From an uncultured Granulosicoccus sp. (GTDB lineage: Bacteria; Pseudomonadota; Gammaproteobacteria; Granulosicoccales; Granulosicoccaceae), in assembly GCA_937924505.1 (NCBI GenBank), contig CALDSR010000010.1:62001-126000 (forward strand): a DNA stretch of 64,000 bases. Reading direction: 5' to 3'. Positions 9,752 through 19,147 of this stretch are shown in pieces. The first letter of the stretch is position 1. Each line of letters starts with the position of its first letter. The position numbers were made by a program, and so were the translations under genes. The notes under the pieces were generated by a model. It saw only the letters and a program-made list of their open reading frames with translations. It did no database searches and had not been told where the DNA came from.

Positions 9752-10753
9752 ATGAAATTACGAACTAGCGTTCTGACAACTGCAATGCTCCTGGCCGGAT
9801 TTTCCGGTGGTGCATTGGCCAACTGCGATAACGGCGAGATAGTTATCAAATTCAGTCACGTTACCAACACCGACAAGCACCCCAAAGGCATTGCGGCCAC
9901 TTTGCTGGAGCAGCGGGTAAATGACGAAATGAATGGTGTTGCCTGTATGGAGGTTTTCCCCAACTCCACACTGTATGACGATGACAAAGTGCTGGAAGCG
10001 ATGCTCAATGGTGATGTCCAGATGGCAGCGCCTTCTTTATCGAAATTCGAGAAATTTACCAAAAAATTCAGAATTTTCGATTTGCCCTTCATGTTCAAGG
10101 ATGTTGCTGCAGTCGATAAATTTCAGAATTCTGAAGCTGGACAAGCAATGAAGGATTCGATGAAAAGACGTGGCCTGCAAGGCTTGGCGTTTTGGCATAA
10201 TGGCATGAAGCAGATTTCCGCAAACAAACCACTTCTATTGCCATCAGATGCAAGTGGGCTGAAATTTCGCGTACAACCTTCCGATGTCCTGGTTGCTCAG
10301 TTCGAAGCCCTTGGTGCCAGCCCGCAAAAAATGGCGTTCAGCGAAGTTTACGGCGCTCTGCAAACAGGTGTCGTTGATGGGCAGGAAAATACCTGGTCGA
10401 ACGTTTACGGAAAGAAATTCTTCGAAGTTCAGGACGGCACGACAGAGTCCAATCACGGCATTATCGACTACCTGGTAGTCACATCGGATGAATGGTGGCA
10501 AGGGCTGGATAGCGCAGTTCGCGATCAATTATCAACCATTTTGAAGGAAGTCACTCAGCAACGTAATACGGAGTCTTTCGCGGTTAATGAGCAAGCGAAG
10601 CAATATATTATCGAGGCCGGTGGCGTGGTTCGTACTTTGACGGATGAACAGCGTGCAGCCTGGGTCGAGGCCTTGAAGCCTGTGTGGAAGCAATTCGAAG
10701 GCGATGTAGGTCAGGATGCGATCGATGCCGCACAGAAAATAAACGAAAGCTAG
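9752..10753 (+). CDS. dctP: TRAP transporter solute-binding protein, C4-dicarboxylate type
   Basis: A 333-residue periplasmic binding protein with a signal peptide ending at GGALANCD. DctP-family hallmarks are KFSHVTNTDKHPKG at the mature N-terminus, LKFRVQPSDVL with the substrate-binding Arg, and GALQTGVVDGQENTWSNVYGKKF. It should bind a C4-dicarboxylate such as succinate, fumarate or malate and hand it to the DctQM permease encoded next. The ATG has a strong GAGGAA site upstream. A hairpin terminator separates it from dctQ, which would keep the binding protein in excess over the permease. Confidence 0.9.
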   Translation: MKLRTSVLTTAMLLAGFSGGALANCDNGEIVIKFSHVTNTDKHPKGIAATLLEQRVNDEMNGVACMEVFPNSTLYDDDKVLEAMLNGDVQMAAPSLSKFEKFTKKFRIFDLPFMFKDVAAVDKFQNSEAGQAMKDSMKRRGLQGLAFWHNGMKQISANKPLLLPSDASGLKFRVQPSDVLVAQFEALGASPQKMAFSEVYGALQTGVVDGQENTWSNVYGKKFFEVQDGTTESNHGIIDYLVVTSDEWWQGLDSAVRDQLSTILKEVTQQRNTESFAVNEQAKQYIIEAGGVVRTLTDEQRAAWVEALKPVWKQFEGDVGQDAIDAAQKINES

Positions 10754-10788
10754 CTTTTACCATTTAGCTGTCGTAGTTATTGCTTTGG

Positions 10789-10812
10789 ACGTGCCCGTCA
10801 GGGCACGTTTTT
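10789..10812 (+). terminator. Intrinsic terminator between dctP and dctQ
   Basis: A perfect 8-bp stem (ACGTGCCC / GGGCACGT) with a GTCA tetraloop, followed by TTTT-ATT. It sits 35 bp after the dctP stop and 24 bp before dctQ. Because dctQM has no other obvious promoter, this is probably a partial terminator. Confidence 0.85.
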
Positions 10813-10835
10813 ATTGGGCCTGACGGAAAATCGCT

Positions 10836-11477
10836 ATGCAATCCACGCGAGAAGGAGAATCATCAATAGGTGATCGAATTGAGCAGACGCTGATCGCGTT
10901 TTTTCTCGGCGCAATGACCTTGATCACGTTTGCCAATGTCATTGCACGTATGTTGGATAGCAACATATTGTGGGCACTGGAGGCATCGGTGTTTCTGTTT
11001 GCCTGGATGGTATTGCTGGGCGCCTCATACGCAGTCAAGCACACGTTTCATATCGGAGTCGATTTCATAGTTCAGCTGCTACCCAAAGAGCGGCGAAGAA
11101 TAGTCACACTGGTAGCGGTCGCGATTTGTATTGTATTCAGCTTGCTTTTGCTGAAAGGCAGTTGGGACTATTGGTGGGCATTCGCGACCAAACGAGCCTT
11201 TTACGAGGTTAATGATGTACCTATGCCCGCATTTTTACAGTTTTTCGCCCATTGGCTAAATGAAGGAGAACTGTATGAAAAAATGCCTCGGTTTATTCCC
11301 TACCTTGTCTTGCCGATAAGTTCATTGCTACTGACCATTCGTTTTATACAAGCGGGGATACAAGTCTGGAAGGGCGAGAAAGACCTCATCATCGAAAGCC
11401 ATGAAGTCGGCGATAGTCTCGATATCGATGTAAATGATGTCGACAATACGATTGCTGATTCAAGAGAAACACGATAA
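10836..11477 (+). CDS. dctQ: TRAP transporter small permease subunit
   Basis: 213 residues with four predicted membrane helices (about residues 17-40, 50-68, 88-110 and 148-172), the DctQ layout. The motif ANVIARMLDSNILWALEASVF is typical of the family. It forms the membrane complex with DctM and uses the sodium or proton gradient to import the solute delivered by DctP. The C-terminal 35 residues are acidic (ESHEVGDSLDIDVNDVDN), longer than usual. Its stop overlaps the dctM start by one base (TAATG). Confidence 0.88.
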   Translation: MQSTREGESSIGDRIEQTLIAFFLGAMTLITFANVIARMLDSNILWALEASVFLFAWMVLLGASYAVKHTFHIGVDFIVQLLPKERRRIVTLVAVAICIVFSLLLLKGSWDYWWAFATKRAFYEVNDVPMPAFLQFFAHWLNEGELYEKMPRFIPYLVLPISSLLLTIRFIQAGIQVWKGEKDLIIESHEVGDSLDIDVNDVDNTIADSRETR

Positions 11478-12850
11478 TGGAAGCGTTGCTGCTCTTTGTT
11501 GTCATTATCGGATTGATGCTGATCGGAGTACCTATTGCGGTATCACTGGGCGTATCCAGTATCGGTTTTCTTTTGTTATTTTCCGAAGCATCTCTGGCAT
11601 CAATCGCTCAGACCTTGATGAGCGCATTTACCGGCCACTACACCCTGCTTGCCATTCCGTTTTTTGTGCTTGCATCGGGATTCATGTCTACCGGTGGCGT
11701 TGCAAAGCGCATCATTAGATTTGCGATCGCTGTCGTCGGACATGTTAGAGGTGGGTTGGCCATCGCATCGGTTTTTGCCTGCATGATGTTTGCGGCCCTG
11801 TCTGGCTCATCGCCCGCGACCGTCGTCGCTATAGGTACGATTGTAATCGCCGGAATGAAACAAGTGGGCTATACAAAGGAATTCGCCGCCGGGGTCATAT
11901 GCAGCGCTGGAACGCTGGGAATACTGATACCCCCATCTATTGTGATGGTGGTCTACGCAGCCGCCACCGACGTGTCGGTAGGACGGATGTTTCTGGCCGG
12001 CGTCTTCCCCGGATTGGTTGCCGGCATCATGCTGATGATTGGTATCTACATCATGGCACGCATCAAAGGCTTGCCCAAGCAAGCCTGGAAGGGTTGGCGG
12101 GAAGTCGTGGGCTCAGCACTGGACGCACTATGGGGCTTGCTGTTGATAGTGATTATTCTAGGTGGTATCTACAGCGGAAAGTTCACACCGACAGAAGCGG
12201 CAGCTGTGGCGGCCATGTATGCTTTTTTTATCGCAAATTTTGTCTATCGAGATATGGGGCCGCTGCATATATCAGATAGCGAGTCAAAGTCATTTTTAAC
12301 CAACCCGCACAGTCTCCTGACGGTCTGGTTGCACAAGGATACTCGCAAGGTCCTTTACGAATCTGGTCGATTGACCATCATGTTGATGTTTATCATTGCC
12401 AACGCACTGATATTGAAACATGTGTTGACCGATGAACAGATTCCGCAAGCGATCGCAGAAAAGATGCTGGCCGCAGGGCTTGGCCCAATCATGTTTTTGG
12501 TGGTGGTCAATGTTCTACTACTGATAGGCGGGCAGTTTATGGAACCGTCAGGATTGTTGATTATCGTGGCGCCACTGGTATTTCCGATAGCCATTGAATT
12601 GGGCATTGACCCAATTCACCTCGGTATCATCATGGTCGTCAATATGGAAATCGGTATGATTACACCACCGGTCGGGCTGAATCTGTTTGTCACCGCCGGA
12701 GTGGCCAAGTTATCCATCATCAATGTAGTGAAAGCCGCACTACCCTTTGTCGCAATTTTGTTTATCTTCCTGATTCTTGTCACCTACTACCCGCCGTTGT
12801 CAACCTGGTTGCCGACGCAAATCATGGGGCCAGAAATCATCACCCGGTAG
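11477..12850 (+). CDS. dctM: TRAP transporter large permease subunit
   Basis: 457 residues with about 12 hydrophobic segments, the size and layout of DctM. Family motifs include FTGHYTLLAIPFFVLASGFMSTGG, ALSGSSPATVVAIGTI, GILIPPSIVMVVYA and EIGMITPPVGLNLFV. It is the catalytic channel of the TRAP transporter. It is translationally coupled to dctQ by a TAATG overlap. A hydrophilic loop at about residues 265-290 is longer than in many homologues, and the family varies there. Confidence 0.9.
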   Translation: MEALLLFVVIIGLMLIGVPIAVSLGVSSIGFLLLFSEASLASIAQTLMSAFTGHYTLLAIPFFVLASGFMSTGGVAKRIIRFAIAVVGHVRGGLAIASVFACMMFAALSGSSPATVVAIGTIVIAGMKQVGYTKEFAAGVICSAGTLGILIPPSIVMVVYAAATDVSVGRMFLAGVFPGLVAGIMLMIGIYIMARIKGLPKQAWKGWREVVGSALDALWGLLLIVIILGGIYSGKFTPTEAAAVAAMYAFFIANFVYRDMGPLHISDSESKSFLTNPHSLLTVWLHKDTRKVLYESGRLTIMLMFIIANALILKHVLTDEQIPQAIAEKMLAAGLGPIMFLVVVNVLLLIGGQFMEPSGLLIIVAPLVFPIAIELGIDPIHLGIIMVVNMEIGMITPPVGLNLFVTAGVAKLSIINVVKAALPFVAILFIFLILVTYYPPLSTWLPTQIMGPEIITR

Positions 12851-13047
12851 ACCGTGGCGCACTGACCTGTAAATTCGGACTACTGACTGTTGGGTTGCCT
12901 GTCATATAACTGCTGGGTTACTAGTCATTATGGACGGGTTTATATTCCGGCTGCTATGCTTTCAGAGAAACGCTCGTCCGATGGCTGTTCCGAGGCCCGC
13001 TGAAAATCAACATCGCGTCGAGTCCGGGATGCTAACAAATCACATCT

Positions 13048-13971
13048 ATGGCCAGTAATTACACTCACCCGAAATATTACGTTACCGGTCTGCTGTTAAG
13101 TCTCTTGTGGCTCACTCACAGGCTGCTCCCCTACTCGGTAAAGCTACCAATATTTCGTGCATTGGGCCGTATTGCCTACCGCCTTTACCGTTCACGACGG
13201 AAGGTTGCCAGCATCAATGTTGCGCTTTGTTATCCGGACATGCCCATTGCGGATCAAGACGCACTGGTGCGCCGAACTTTTGAGAATTTTTTCATTTCCT
13301 TTGTCGAAATTGCCATCAGCTGGTGGGGTAAGGACGACGGCATCCTGGATAAGGTGAGCTTCGAAGGCACGGAACACCTGGATAGTGCGCTCGCTCAAGG
13401 CAGAGGCGTCATTTTGATGGGAGCGCATTTTTCCACGACCGAACTGGGCGCCGCACTGGTTAGAAAACACATAGGCGAACTCCCCGAATTACACGTCGTT
13501 TACAAAGAACAAAAAAATGCCCTTTTCAACGCCCGAATGCTTCGCGGTCGTGCTCGTCACGTGACCAGCTGTATTAACAGCAAGAATGTCAGACAAATCT
13601 TGAAAACCGTTCGCGCCAAGCAAATCGTCTGGTATGCACCTGATCAAGATCACGGCATCAAAAACGCCGTTTTCGCCCCTTTTTTTGGTCACCCCGCAGC
13701 GACGCTAACCACCACAGCGACTCTGGCAAAAATTTCCGGTGCCCCGGTGATCATGATGGGCAACTATCGGAAAAGTAACAATAATGGGTATTGCATAAAG
13801 TTTCTACCTCCACTTGACAACTTTCCCAGTGGTGACGATCTTGCAGATGCAACACGCGTAAACCAACAGATCGAAACCGCTATTTCGGTTGCACCGGATC
13901 AATACATGTGGATACATCGACGCTTTAAAACGCAACCCGGCTTACACAGATCCGAACTCTACGAGAATTAA
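13048..13971 (+). CDS. LpxL/HtrB-family lipid acyltransferase
   Basis: 307 residues of the lysophospholipid acyltransferase superfamily, lipid A late-acyltransferase branch. There is a single N-terminal membrane anchor (about residues 10-30), then the HX4E catalytic motif at His127-Glu132 (GAHFSTTELG) and YAPDQDHG, a family hallmark. LpxL-type enzymes transfer an acyl chain from ACP to a lipid at the inner face of the cytoplasmic membrane. Because an ACP gene and a fatty acyl-AMP ligase gene follow on the same strand, this copy may serve a dedicated lipid and not lipid A itself. No clear ribosome binding site is seen before the ATG. Confidence 0.8.
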   Translation: MASNYTHPKYYVTGLLLSLLWLTHRLLPYSVKLPIFRALGRIAYRLYRSRRKVASINVALCYPDMPIADQDALVRRTFENFFISFVEIAISWWGKDDGILDKVSFEGTEHLDSALAQGRGVILMGAHFSTTELGAALVRKHIGELPELHVVYKEQKNALFNARMLRGRARHVTSCINSKNVRQILKTVRAKQIVWYAPDQDHGIKNAVFAPFFGHPAATLTTTATLAKISGAPVIMMGNYRKSNNNGYCIKFLPPLDNFPSGDDLADATRVNQQIETAISVAPDQYMWIHRRFKTQPGLHRSELYEN

Positions 13972-14203
13972 CCTCAACTTTACGAACATTAACCGCGCAG
14001 ACAGGAAGTGGGATGAGCATGCGATATAAAACACTAGCCAACATTGGCGTAAGTCTGATCTGACAACGTCAGGGACGTGTCGCAGGCATCCTGATGTCAA
14101 CTAGCGTCAACGCACCGCATCAAGCTGCTTGTACGCGTATTGGCCACCAAAAAATAAGCTGCTACAATCGTGTTTTAGTTTGTTTTAATCAGGCAGATCA
14201 ATT

Positions 14204-14449
14204 GTGGCGGACGACCAAAAAATCCTTGATCAGTTACAAACAATTGTGACGGAAAATACCAAGTTGAAGCTCGACAAGCTTGAGCCCTCGCTTAATCTCG
14301 AAGCCAGTGGGCTGGATTCTTTCGCCCGTATCAATCTGGTATTGGAGATTGAAGAGCACTTTGGTTTCGAACTCACCGATAGTGAATCTGCCAGCATCGC
14401 GACCGTCGCCGATATGATCAGCATGGTCAAGGCAAAAGCAGTCGCCTAA
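14204..14449 (+). CDS. Acyl carrier protein
   Basis: 81 residues, acidic, with the 4'-phosphopantetheine attachment site Ser39 in the motif ASGLDSFARINLVLEIEEHFG. It starts with GTG (14204). The sequence differs from housekeeping AcpP (GADSLD) and resembles stand-alone carrier proteins of specialised lipid or polyketide pathways. It lies between the acyltransferase and the acyl-AMP ligase and presumably accepts the acyl chain activated by the latter. The 232 bp between it and the acyltransferase contain an imperfect 14-bp repeat (TACGA..ATTAACC) across the preceding stop codon. Confidence 0.85.
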   Translation: MADDQKILDQLQTIVTENTKLKLDKLEPSLNLEASGLDSFARINLVLEIEEHFGFELTDSESASIATVADMISMVKAKAVA

Positions 14450-14608
14450 AGACCTGGCTTCTGTTTCTGACGTCCCCCGGATTTTTATGCATTTTTTCTA
14501 TGCATAGCCAGCGACAATCCCGACTGACAGAAACGACGATACCAGCCCGGTTAGCCTCTCAAGTGTGTACTTCCCCTACGTACTCAACGATTCCGGAGCC
14601 TCGGCAGC

Positions 14609-16375
14609 GTGAACACCAAAGGTAATCCAACACCTTCGCCTGCCACCCTTCTGGAGGCAATGCTTGATCATGTCGACAGGCCGGAATCGGAGTTAAACCT
14701 CTCCTGCTGGGACACAAAATCAAGAAGTTTTGCTGCGGTTGGTTACTCGATACTGGTTCGCCAGGCGTTCGCCTTTGGTCAGCGCTTGGTCAATCACGGT
14801 CAACAGTCGCAATCGGTTTGCATGATTGCTTGCCATTCGCCGTACGCGACATTGGTCGCCTTCTATGGCGCCATATCAGCAGGCATACTCCCGATGATTT
14901 TTCCGATGCCCAAAGCGCTTGGCAGTCATGATGCCTTGACTCAGCGCATCAATCACTGGAGCACCAGATTTCAATTACCGACCGCGTTGGTGCTGGAAGA
15001 CGGCCTCGAGGAGAAATTCCACCACGAGATTCCCGACTCAGTCTCGGTCATCAGGGTTCCAGACTCTCTGGATGAATCGAGCTGGGACACTCAGGATGCG
15101 CCGGCCACCAGTCAAGTACCACAGGCCGATGATATAGCCTTTCTCCAAACCACCAGCTCGTCGACAGGTGACCACAAAGCTGTCGTCATTTCTCATGGCA
15201 ACGTGCTTTCCAACGTAAAAGGAATCAAGTCAGCTGTATCGATGTCTGATGATGAACGCATGATCAGTTGGTTGCCGCTATTTCATGACATGGGCCTGGT
15301 TGGCGCTGTTCTGTTCAGTTTTTGTAATCGATATCCCTTGTTCTTAATGACGCCCGTGCAGTTTGTCAAACGACCTGCACTTTGGCTCAAAGGCATGAGC
15401 GACCACCGCTGCACAATTGCCACGGCCCCCAACTTTGGCTACGACTACTGCGCACGACTGATCTCGGAAAAAGATACGGCCGCACTGGATCTACACTGCG
15501 TCAAGCACCTGTTTATTGGCGCGGAACCGATACGGGTTTCGACGATTCAGTCTTTTGTCGATAAATTTCGCGACGCTGGTATTACCGAGAGCAAAATCCG
15601 CCCTGCCTACGGCTTGGCTGAATCAACGATTATTACATCCATATCGTTGCCGGCAAAGCTTGCCAGGTTCATTTGCCTTGATGCTGACGCAATGGGTATG
15701 GGTCAGCCTGTCAGCATCTCTCGTGAGATTGCTTATGAGGCAAACGCACTACGAGACTTTCAGCCACAAGCTGGCATCGTCGTCAGTACCGCAGGGTCGC
15801 CAATCGACGCAATGGAGGTCGATCTTGTCGATGAGCAAGGCGACAGCATGACCGATGAAGGCATCGCGGGTGAAATTGTCCTCAAAGGCCCGTCTGTCGC
15901 ATTGGGGTACGTTGGCGATAAAGATCGACTGATTGAGCCATTTGAACAGGGGCGTATGCACACCGGGGATATGGGTGTCTTGTTCGAGGGTGAGCTCTAC
16001 ATCATTGAGCGAATCAAAAATATCATCATTCGCAATGGTGAAAACTATCTGGTCAGCGCCGTCGAACAGACGATAGCCGACTTGCTGGGAACATCACACG
16101 AACACATCGCCGTGTTTGAAACTGATATTCATGACCCTGATAGCGAAATCGTTGTGTTGGTCGAACGCCATGACACATTAAACGACGATGAAATAACCGA
16201 GCTGCTCGCCCGGTTTCCGCAAGAAGGCCATCCAGTCAATCGACTACTGTTCAGTCGCGCAAGGGAGATCCCTCGCACAACCAGCGGCAAGAAACGACAC
16301 TTCTATTGCAGAAACCTCTATCGAAACGATGCTCTGAATTTTCATCAGAGCATTGAAATCAGCCCAGCCAAATAG
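14609..16375 (+). CDS. Fatty acyl-AMP ligase (FAAL), loads fatty acid onto ACP
   Basis: 588 residues of the adenylate-forming family, FAAL type. Core motifs are TTSSSTGDHKAVVISHGN (phosphate loop), WLPLFHDMGLVG (characteristic of FAAL enzymes), PAYGLAEST, MHTGDMG and ERIKNIIIRNGENY, with the end motif RTTSGKKRHF. FAALs make acyl-adenylates from free fatty acids and pass them to a carrier protein, not to CoA. The ACP encoded 160 bp upstream is the obvious partner. It starts with GTG at 14609, where the alignable region begins. No peptide synthetase or polyketide synthase modules are nearby, so the product is probably a simple modified lipid. Confidence 0.85.
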   Translation: MNTKGNPTPSPATLLEAMLDHVDRPESELNLSCWDTKSRSFAAVGYSILVRQAFAFGQRLVNHGQQSQSVCMIACHSPYATLVAFYGAISAGILPMIFPMPKALGSHDALTQRINHWSTRFQLPTALVLEDGLEEKFHHEIPDSVSVIRVPDSLDESSWDTQDAPATSQVPQADDIAFLQTTSSSTGDHKAVVISHGNVLSNVKGIKSAVSMSDDERMISWLPLFHDMGLVGAVLFSFCNRYPLFLMTPVQFVKRPALWLKGMSDHRCTIATAPNFGYDYCARLISEKDTAALDLHCVKHLFIGAEPIRVSTIQSFVDKFRDAGITESKIRPAYGLAESTIITSISLPAKLARFICLDADAMGMGQPVSISREIAYEANALRDFQPQAGIVVSTAGSPIDAMEVDLVDEQGDSMTDEGIAGEIVLKGPSVALGYVGDKDRLIEPFEQGRMHTGDMGVLFEGELYIIERIKNIIIRNGENYLVSAVEQTIADLLGTSHEHIAVFETDIHDPDSEIVVLVERHDTLNDDEITELLARFPQEGHPVNRLLFSRAREIPRTTSGKKRHFYCRNLYRNDALNFHQSIEISPAK

Positions 16376-16427
16376 TCGCAGCCTGATTGAACTGGATACA
16401 GCCAAACCCTTCATCCGCGTGAACCAG

Positions 16428-17315
16428 TTAGCTATCAGCCTTTGGTTGATCAATCTTGCGAAGCGTAATTCGATGTAGATCCAAGCCGCCCACTTCGAAC
16501 ATATAAGCCATCAAACGCAAATAGCGCTCGAAGCGTTTGACTTCCTCTTCACCCTTCATACGCACGGCTTCATCGCGATGTGCCTTGAGTTTTGTGTACC
16601 ACATTCGCAAAGTACGCCGATAATCATCACGGTCGTTTCTCAGGCGTACAACTTCGAACAATCGCTCACAACCTGCAGCAATTTCGTGCAATTTTGGCGT
16701 ATCGGTTTCTTGGAATATTTCGCTGGAAATAAACTGATCAAAATCTTTTGTCAGAGAATTTCCATACGCCACAGTCTGCAAGGACATCCAGCCTCGGGAA
16801 CCGAGCCAGGAATGGCACTTCAGGAAAAACTCACGATAAGCGGCTATTTTCTCTTCGCCTGACATTCCGAGTTTTGCAAAGTGTTCGAAGGCACCGATAG
16901 ATATGATTGCATCATAGGGTGCATCAGGCTTGTGATCTTTCCAACTCTCCAGTCGGGATTGGATACGCTTCTCAGAGCCATTGTTGACCCATTCTTTCTG
17001 GCTTTCGCTCAAGGTCAAACCGGTGACAGATTTGACATTGTAGTGGTCAACCAAATGCTGCATAACACCACCCCAACCACAGCCGATATCCAACACTCGT
17101 TCGGCATTTCGCGCATGTGATTCATCACAGTGATGAACGATCTTGGCCAGTTGCGCATCATCAAGCGACTGATCGGGATTGTCTTCATCCCATAGCGCAC
17201 AGGAGTAAGCCATGGTGCTGCCCAGCCAGAGCGCGAAATAGTCGTTACCCGTGCCGTAGTGATTTTCTATCGCATCAACTGACGATCCAGATTCCGGCTC
17301 GATGACTTCAGACAT
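16428..17315 (-). CDS. Cyclopropane fatty acid synthase-like SAM methyltransferase
   Basis: 295 residues of the CFA/mycolic acid cyclopropane synthase family. Signatures are HYGTGNDYFALWLGSTMAYSCALWDED at the N-terminus, VLDIGCGWGG for S-adenosylmethionine, GLTLSESQKEW, and ISIGAFEHFAK. Such enzymes methylate or cyclopropanate the double bond of a membrane or carrier-bound acyl chain. It is shorter than E. coli Cfa (about 380) because it lacks the N-terminal lipid-binding domain, and is close to the mycobacterial CmaA size. It is convergent with the FAAL gene (52 bp between the stops), so it may act on the same lipid, but it is transcribed separately. Confidence 0.8.
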   Translation of the reverse strand: MSEVIEPESGSSVDAIENHYGTGNDYFALWLGSTMAYSCALWDEDNPDQSLDDAQLAKIVHHCDESHARNAERVLDIGCGWGGVMQHLVDHYNVKSVTGLTLSESQKEWVNNGSEKRIQSRLESWKDHKPDAPYDAIISIGAFEHFAKLGMSGEEKIAAYREFFLKCHSWLGSRGWMSLQTVAYGNSLTKDFDQFISSEIFQETDTPKLHEIAAGCERLFEVVRLRNDRDDYRRTLRMWYTKLKAHRDEAVRMKGEEEVKRFERYLRLMAYMFEVGGLDLHRITLRKIDQPKADS

Positions 17316-17493
17316 ACAGGCGACTCCTTGAACGATATTTTTTTGATTCTACTCTTCAGAATCATACCAAATGTCGGCCAGCGCTGACGGCACTCTGCTT
17401 GGTCACCGTAGCAGGCTGTTTCATTTGCGCGCCTTTATCTTCGGGAGCGGCGTTAAGATTCTTCCAGGAAAAATACGCCTCTTTCGAGTAACT

Positions 17494-18252
17494 TCACACT
17501 GACCATTCAAGCAGCCAGCCGATACCTATCACTGCCACAATCAAGCATAGGGCACCGATCCACCAACGTTGAAAACTGACGGTGGGTACCGCGCTATCAG
17601 AGGTCCACCGCATCCGGCCAGTGATCATCGGTGTAATCAGATTCTTGCCGGCTATCAGCAAGTAGAACAATATCATCGCCACATGAATGCCGACGAGCAC
17701 CATCAGTATGTGGGCGTTTGTATGATGTACGTCATACAGAAAATAAGATATATCGCGATCAAACTGACCGTAGAAGGCGCCTTCAATCAATTCATCTTCA
17801 TCAGCGATGAACAAACCTGTCAGGGCCTGGACCAACAACAGGGAAATCAGGATAAGAACGGCCCAACTTCCAGCGGCATTATGCCCTCGCTCATCATCAA
17901 CCTTGCGTTTGAACAGATCACTCAAATGACTCAAGCCCTTCAAGGGATTGTGAAAAAGAGCGCTTAGCCTGACATTGCTACTGCCAATCAATCCCCACAG
18001 GATCCGAAATACCAGCAACATCAATACGAATTCGCCAGCCAGGCGATGCCAGTCATAGAACTGGAATCCGGTCTCGCCAGAGATGAACAAAAACAGCACA
18101 GTGAACGCCAGAGACCAATGAAATAGTCGCGTCCAGATATCCCAGATAGCTATCACGCCGGTCTCCCGGCGTGACGCTTTTACTGCAGAATCGGCCAAGG
18201 GATCGTTGGCTGCCTGGCTTGACTTATTTCCGTTCGGCTCGGAAGTCGTCAT
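17494..18252 (-). CDS. Cytochrome b561-family membrane protein
   Basis: About 252 residues with five hydrophobic segments: the four-helix di-haem b561 core and a C-terminal anchor. Haem-ligand histidines are seen in WTRLFHWSLA, DWHRLAGEF and DVHHTNAHILMVLVGIHV. It probably passes electrons between the quinone pool and the periplasmic cytochrome c' encoded just upstream. I chose the ATG at 18250-18252, which has AAGGG 5 bases upstream and overlaps the cytochrome c' gene by 29 bp. Earlier in-frame ATGs lie deeper in that gene. Confidence 0.8.
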   Translation of the reverse strand: MTTSEPNGNKSSQAANDPLADSAVKASRRETGVIAIWDIWTRLFHWSLAFTVLFLFISGETGFQFYDWHRLAGEFVLMLLVFRILWGLIGSSNVRLSALFHNPLKGLSHLSDLFKRKVDDERGHNAAGSWAVLILISLLLVQALTGLFIADEDELIEGAFYGQFDRDISYFLYDVHHTNAHILMVLVGIHVAMILFYLLIAGKNLITPMITGRMRWTSDSAVPTVSFQRWWIGALCLIVAVIGIGWLLEWSV

Positions 18253-18703
18253 GGCATCCCTTACAACTGGCTCCGACATCGCCCATTGCACCTTTTAGCG
18301 CATCGAGACCATTACCGGCGACCGGTGTCAGCGCAGCGGTCGCTGTGATCAGCGCATCTGCCTTTTCAGTGATGGCAGGAAAGGTTGACCAGATTTCCGG
18401 TAAGGCACGTGTTCGGGCATTGCCATCAGTGGCATTGTCAGACCCAGGAGGCCAGAACTGAGATTGTCCAAGATTTGCTGCTGCCTGCAGATTTTCTGCC
18501 GCCTCACGAGCAACATCGGCGTCATATTCACGCTCTCCCTTCGCCATGGCGCCGAGAATGCCGATATTAAAACTGTAAAGCTGAAACATGGCCTGACGTG
18601 CCTTGATTGCCTTGTCGTGAGGTCCGTCAGCGGCCAGCAGCACAGTGCTGAAGGCCAGCAAGAATAGTGTTGCCGGTAAGCGGATGCCTAGATTTTTTTG
18701 CAT
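18224..18703 (-). CDS. Cytochrome c'
   Basis: 159 residues with a signal peptide ending near TVLLAADGP. The mature protein is a four-helix-bundle cytochrome c' with its haem site CKGCH close to the C-terminus (ASCKGCHDDFRAERK), the diagnostic arrangement. The protein is periplasmic. In proteobacteria it binds NO and may protect against nitrosative stress or shuttle electrons. The ATG at 18701-18703 has GGAGA upstream; a longer reading frame to 18832 would put 43 odd residues before the signal. The b561 gene follows with a 29-bp overlap, so the pair is one operon. Confidence 0.85.
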   Translation of the reverse strand: MQKNLGIRLPATLFLLAFSTVLLAADGPHDKAIKARQAMFQLYSFNIGILGAMAKGEREYDADVAREAAENLQAAANLGQSQFWPPGSDNATDGNARTRALPEIWSTFPAITEKADALITATAALTPVAGNGLDALKGAMGDVGASCKGCHDDFRAERK

Positions 18704-19147
18704 TATTTCTTTCTCCAAAGGTATTGAGGTGAGCGCTAACATAACAATGCTGTGGTTTGCCTGCACGCGGAAACATGAGACAGTGACGCACAGGCCATGC
18801 ACATAATTGCACAATAATAGCCATGACCCCATACTAGCGCAGCTTTCACACTAAAACACTGCGCCCAAGCGAAAACCGAAACCTGGCTCGCCTCACAAGC
18901 GCCTTTTACCGACCTTCAATGGGATGAACTCATCACGTTTGAGCGACATGGCCTTGATTTTGCCACAGCTAAAAGCGCTGGATAACGCTGTCGAAACCTG
19001 AAAATCAACCGTTTACGTACATTTGTATTCAAACTGAAGATGAAAAGCCGTTTTCGCCAGCAAATTGCAATCAATTCCACCCCTTATTCGTTGAAAAACG
19101 AGAACTTTGACCTTTGACCCAGTGTCATACCACCTGCCACAGACAGC
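18704..19147. other. Divergent intergenic region between cytochrome c' and dsbA
   Basis: About 440 bp without a gene. A possible ECF-type promoter facing dsbA is GAACTT at 19102-19107 with TGTCAT at 19123-19128 (15-base spacer), 38 bp before the first candidate start. The evidence is weak because the consensus of this ECF group is not known. Confidence 0.3.

Noticed and set aside
17345..17363. Inverted repeat GATTCT / AGAATC as a terminator
   Set aside because: Neither strand has a T run after the stem; the adjacent run is on the wrong side.
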